Below, in pieces: positions 62,173-64,000 of a stretch of 64,000 bases of DNA (positions are counted from its first letter, which is position 1; each line of letters begins with the position of its first letter). The notes under the pieces were generated by a model. It did not search any database, was not told the origin of the DNA, and was given only the letters and a program-made list of their open reading frames with translations. The stretch comes from JAMLHH01 sp035515235 (GTDB lineage: Bacteria > Bacteroidota > Bacteroidia > Chitinophagales > JADIYW01), in assembly GCA_035515235.1 (NCBI GenBank), contig DATJBS010000061.1, forward strand, positions 1 through 64,000, written 5' to 3'. The position numbers were made by a program, and so were the translations under genes.

Positions 62173-62409
62173 ATGAATTTTCTACAAAAGTTATTTATCA
62201 CAATAGTCCTTGCTTTGTTACCATATGTTTCATTTGCTCAATGTGCTATGTGTAAAGCTTCAGCTGAAGGTTCTAGTATCGCTAAAAGTCTTAACAAGGG
62301 AATTTTATACTTATTGGTTTTGCCTTTTCTAGTAATTGGTGGTGGTGGATATCTCTGGTATAAAAACCGTAAAAAGTTTGCTGCTTCAGATTGGGAAGAA
62401 CAAGCTTAA
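62173..62409 (+). CDS. Small CxxC membrane protein at the end of the respiratory operon
   Basis: A 78-residue protein with signal peptide MNFLQKLFITIVLALLPYVSFA, followed at once by QCAMCKASAEG, giving a CxxC in the first mature residues. One membrane helix (about 45-62, LYLLVLPFLVIGGGGYLWY) and a basic, then acidic tail (KNRKKFAASDWEEQA) follow. I believe similar short proteins occur beside oxidase genes in other Bacteroidota, but do not know a named function. A periplasmic thiol pair next to the SCO and DUF420 genes suggests copper handling or disulfide exchange in oxidase maturation; that is inference. The stop overlaps the convergent SDR stop by four bases. Confidence 0.82.
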   Translation: MNFLQKLFITIVLALLPYVSFAQCAMCKASAEGSSIAKSLNKGILYLLVLPFLVIGGGGYLWYKNRKKFAASDWEEQA

Positions 62410-63107
62410 AGGTCTCCTAATTGAGGTCTAATCACTATGTCCTCAACTACAGTTCTATCGCTGAGTAAAGTAGTATTGTAAATTATACTAGCTATGTCTT
62501 CTGCTGGTATAAATCTTTCTTCAGGTAATTCTACACCTTTCCAAGAATCTGTCAATGTCGCTCCGGGCATTACTGCTGTAACTTTAATATTATGAGGTTT
62601 CAATTCTTCTCTCAAGCATTTTGAGAATCCTAGCATAGCAAATTTCGAAATTGCGTAAGAACCTCCTTGAGGATAGGCTGTAAAACTTGCTATTGAACAG
62701 ATATTAAAAATATGACCGCTTTTGCTTTCAATCATTGATGGTAATAAGAATTTTGTCAAATAATATGCACTATATAAATTAGTGTTAATCATTTTAGGAA
62801 GGTTTTCATCGTCTTCATCTTTTATAGCTCCTGGTATAAAAAATCCTGCATTATTGATGATAATGTCAATTTTATTCCACGATTCTAATATTTTATCCGC
62901 AAATTTCTTCACTTCAGATTTTACTGAGACGTCAGCTGTCATTGATATTACTTGACTATCAGGAGAAATGTTGAGTAGCTCTTTTTCTAATTCTTCTAAC
63001 GGTTCTAGACTTCTAGCACATATAGCTAAATGGTGTCCATTTTCTGCAAATTTTAATGCCAAAGCTTTTCCAATTCCTTTCGATGCACCAGTAATTATAA
63101 TGTTCAT
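62406..63107 (-). CDS. Short-chain dehydrogenase/reductase
   Basis: A 233-residue classical SDR: TGASKGIG at 7-14, ARS after strand two (NADP-type), NNAG, catalytic Ser in ICSIAS and Tyr/Lys in YAISK. Closest in pattern to FabG/sepiapterin-like reductases, but substrate is open. Monocistronic, convergent with the respiratory operon (four-base TTAA overlap) and divergent from the Mla genes. Confidence 0.9.
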   Translation of the reverse strand: MNIIITGASKGIGKALALKFAENGHHLAICARSLEPLEELEKELLNISPDSQVISMTADVSVKSEVKKFADKILESWNKIDIIINNAGFFIPGAIKDEDDENLPKMINTNLYSAYYLTKFLLPSMIESKSGHIFNICSIASFTAYPQGGSYAISKFAMLGFSKCLREELKPHNIKVTAVMPGATLTDSWKGVELPEERFIPAEDIASIIYNTTLLSDRTVVEDIVIRPQLGDL

Positions 63108-63180
63108 ATTAATGATTGTAATTTTCTTGTTGAATTAAAACTCTATGTTGTAAAAATACGTTATTTTTAGCGACATAAAC

Positions 63181-63918
63181 ATGGAATATCTACGCGAATT
63201 CGGGAAATACATCCTTATGCTTAAGTCTATTTTTGCTAGACCAGAGCGCAAAACAATGTATTGGATTGAAACTTTACGACAAATGCATCAAATTGGTGTA
63301 GACTCGATTATTATAGTTTTCATCATATCATTTTTCATTGGTGCTGTATCAGCAGTACAGTTTGCATATAATCTCTCTACGACTATCACCCCAATGTATT
63401 TTGTGGGTTATATAGTTAAGGAGTCTATGATTATGGAATTTGCGCCTACTGTTTCAGCATTGATTTTAGCCGGAAAAGTGGGTTCTAACATTGCTTCTGA
63501 ATTAGGCACAATGAGACTTACTGAGCAGATTGATGCTTTAGAAATTATGGGAGTCAACACTACTTCATATTTAATAGGACCTAAGCTTTTAGCTGCAATT
63601 ACTATGATTCCTCTATTAGTAGTTTTTGCTGCTGCCATCGGAATTTTGGGTGGTATGCTTGCAGGTATAACTTCTGGATATGTGTCATCAACAGAATATC
63701 TTCAAGGTGTACTAAGTTGGTTTGTCCCAAGAAATGCATATATTATGATGATTAAGGCATTTGTTTTTAGTTTTTTAATTGTATCTATATCTAGTTATAA
63801 AGGATATTACTCTAAAGGTGGAGCACTTGAGATTGGTAAGGCAAGTACCAGTGCTGTTGTGATTAGTTGTATATCCGTTTTAGTTGCAGATTATTTGATT
63901 GCTTGGTTAGTATTATGA
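63181..63918 (+). CDS. mlaE: MlaE-family ABC transporter permease
   Basis: A 245-residue permease of the MlaE/YrbE family, which moves phospholipids between inner and outer membrane. It has an amphipathic N-terminal helix, then about five membrane helices with ALEIMGVNTTSYLIGPKLLA and the conserved EFAPTVSALILAGKVGSNIASELGTMRLTEQIDAL. The stop codon overlaps the start of the ATPase gene (ATGA), so the two are translationally coupled. Confidence 0.94.
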   Translation: MEYLREFGKYILMLKSIFARPERKTMYWIETLRQMHQIGVDSIIIVFIISFFIGAVSAVQFAYNLSTTITPMYFVGYIVKESMIMEFAPTVSALILAGKVGSNIASELGTMRLTEQIDALEIMGVNTTSYLIGPKLLAAITMIPLLVVFAAAIGILGGMLAGITSGYVSSTEYLQGVLSWFVPRNAYIMMIKAFVFSFLIVSISSYKGYYSKGGALEIGKASTSAVVISCISVLVADYLIAWLVL

Positions 63919-64000
63919 TAGAATTAAAAGATATCAGAAAGAGTTTTGGCAAAACAGAAGTATTAAAAGGAATTAATGCCACTTTCAAGCCAGGTATGGT
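63915..64000 (+). CDS. mlaF: MlaF-like ABC transporter ATP-binding protein (partial, cut by the window end)
   Basis: Begins with ATG overlapping the mlaE stop (ATGA). The 28 codons visible read MIELKDIRKSFGKTEVLKGI and on to FKPGM, the usual start of an ABC ATPase before Walker A. The rest lies outside the window. Identification rests on this start plus the coupling to mlaE. Confidence 0.85.
   Translation, partial: MIELKDIRKSFGKTEVLKGINATFKPGM

Overview
The window comes from a low-GC member of the Bacteroidota. The evidence is GldC, a PorP/SprF protein beside a PorE-like OmpA protein, a SusC-like TonB receptor with a carboxypeptidase-regulatory N-terminus, alternative complex III (ACIII) instead of cytochrome bc1, a DUF4256 protein, no visible Shine-Dalgarno sequences, and several matches to the Bacteroidota promoter (TTG, about 19 nt, TAnnTTTG). 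A Saprospiria/Chitinophagia-like or related gliding lineage fits, but genus cannot be read from the sequence.

Layout. 1-1168: tandem repeats of about 411-429 bp containing REP-like inverted pairs. 1169-4533: an alpha/beta hydrolase facing gldC and an ABC-F ATPase. 4516-8256: an islet with an acyltransferase, a lipoprotein and a helical protein of unknown function, bounded by two nearly identical copies of a block of about 72 bp. 8393-10352: lipoamide dehydrogenase, a decayed duplicate of its 3' end, and tRNA-Thr. 10889-19336: gltBD and a WG-repeat protein. 19337-20318: a second repeat locus with a GC-rich hairpin element. 20319-27000: DsbA-like protein, acyl-CoA carboxylase beta subunit, folP, an SDR, an unknown secreted protein and an acyl-CoA dehydrogenase. 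27080-34631: TonB receptor and small lipoprotein, Mpo1-like protein, aldehyde dehydrogenase, MBL-fold hydrolase and histidine kinase. 34784-38928: tRNA-Val, an RsmB-type methyltransferase, an ECF sigma factor overlapping a membrane-anchored beta-barrel protein, and DUF4256. 38930-46435: PorE-like/PorP pair, enoyl-CoA hydratase, NDH-2, a NYN-domain protein and a lipoprotein. 46855-62409: one long respiratory operon. 62406-64000: an SDR and the start of an Mla-type lipid ABC transporter.

How the genes work together. The respiratory operon encodes ACIII (actABCDEF), caa3-type cytochrome oxidase (subunits II, I, III, a second III-like and IV), heme O synthase (ctaB), an SCO copper chaperone, a DUF420 protein and a 78-residue CxxC membrane protein. 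It is thus a complete menaquinol-to-oxygen module with its assembly factors. NDH-2 at 42984, just upstream but separate, could supply electrons to menaquinone. Carbon and nitrogen metabolism is represented by lpd, gltBD, the carboxylase and acyl-CoA genes, and folP. Envelope functions include GldC, the PorP/OmpA pair, the TonB receptor, MlaE/MlaF and the sigma/anti-sigma-like pair.

Most of the window is ordinary core genome. The parts most worth a second look are the repeat-bounded islet at 4516-8256, the sigma factor overlapping a predicted trans-envelope protein at 36289-38272, the two repeat loci, and the small CxxC protein ending the respiratory operon. No complete mobile element, CRISPR array or rRNA was seen.
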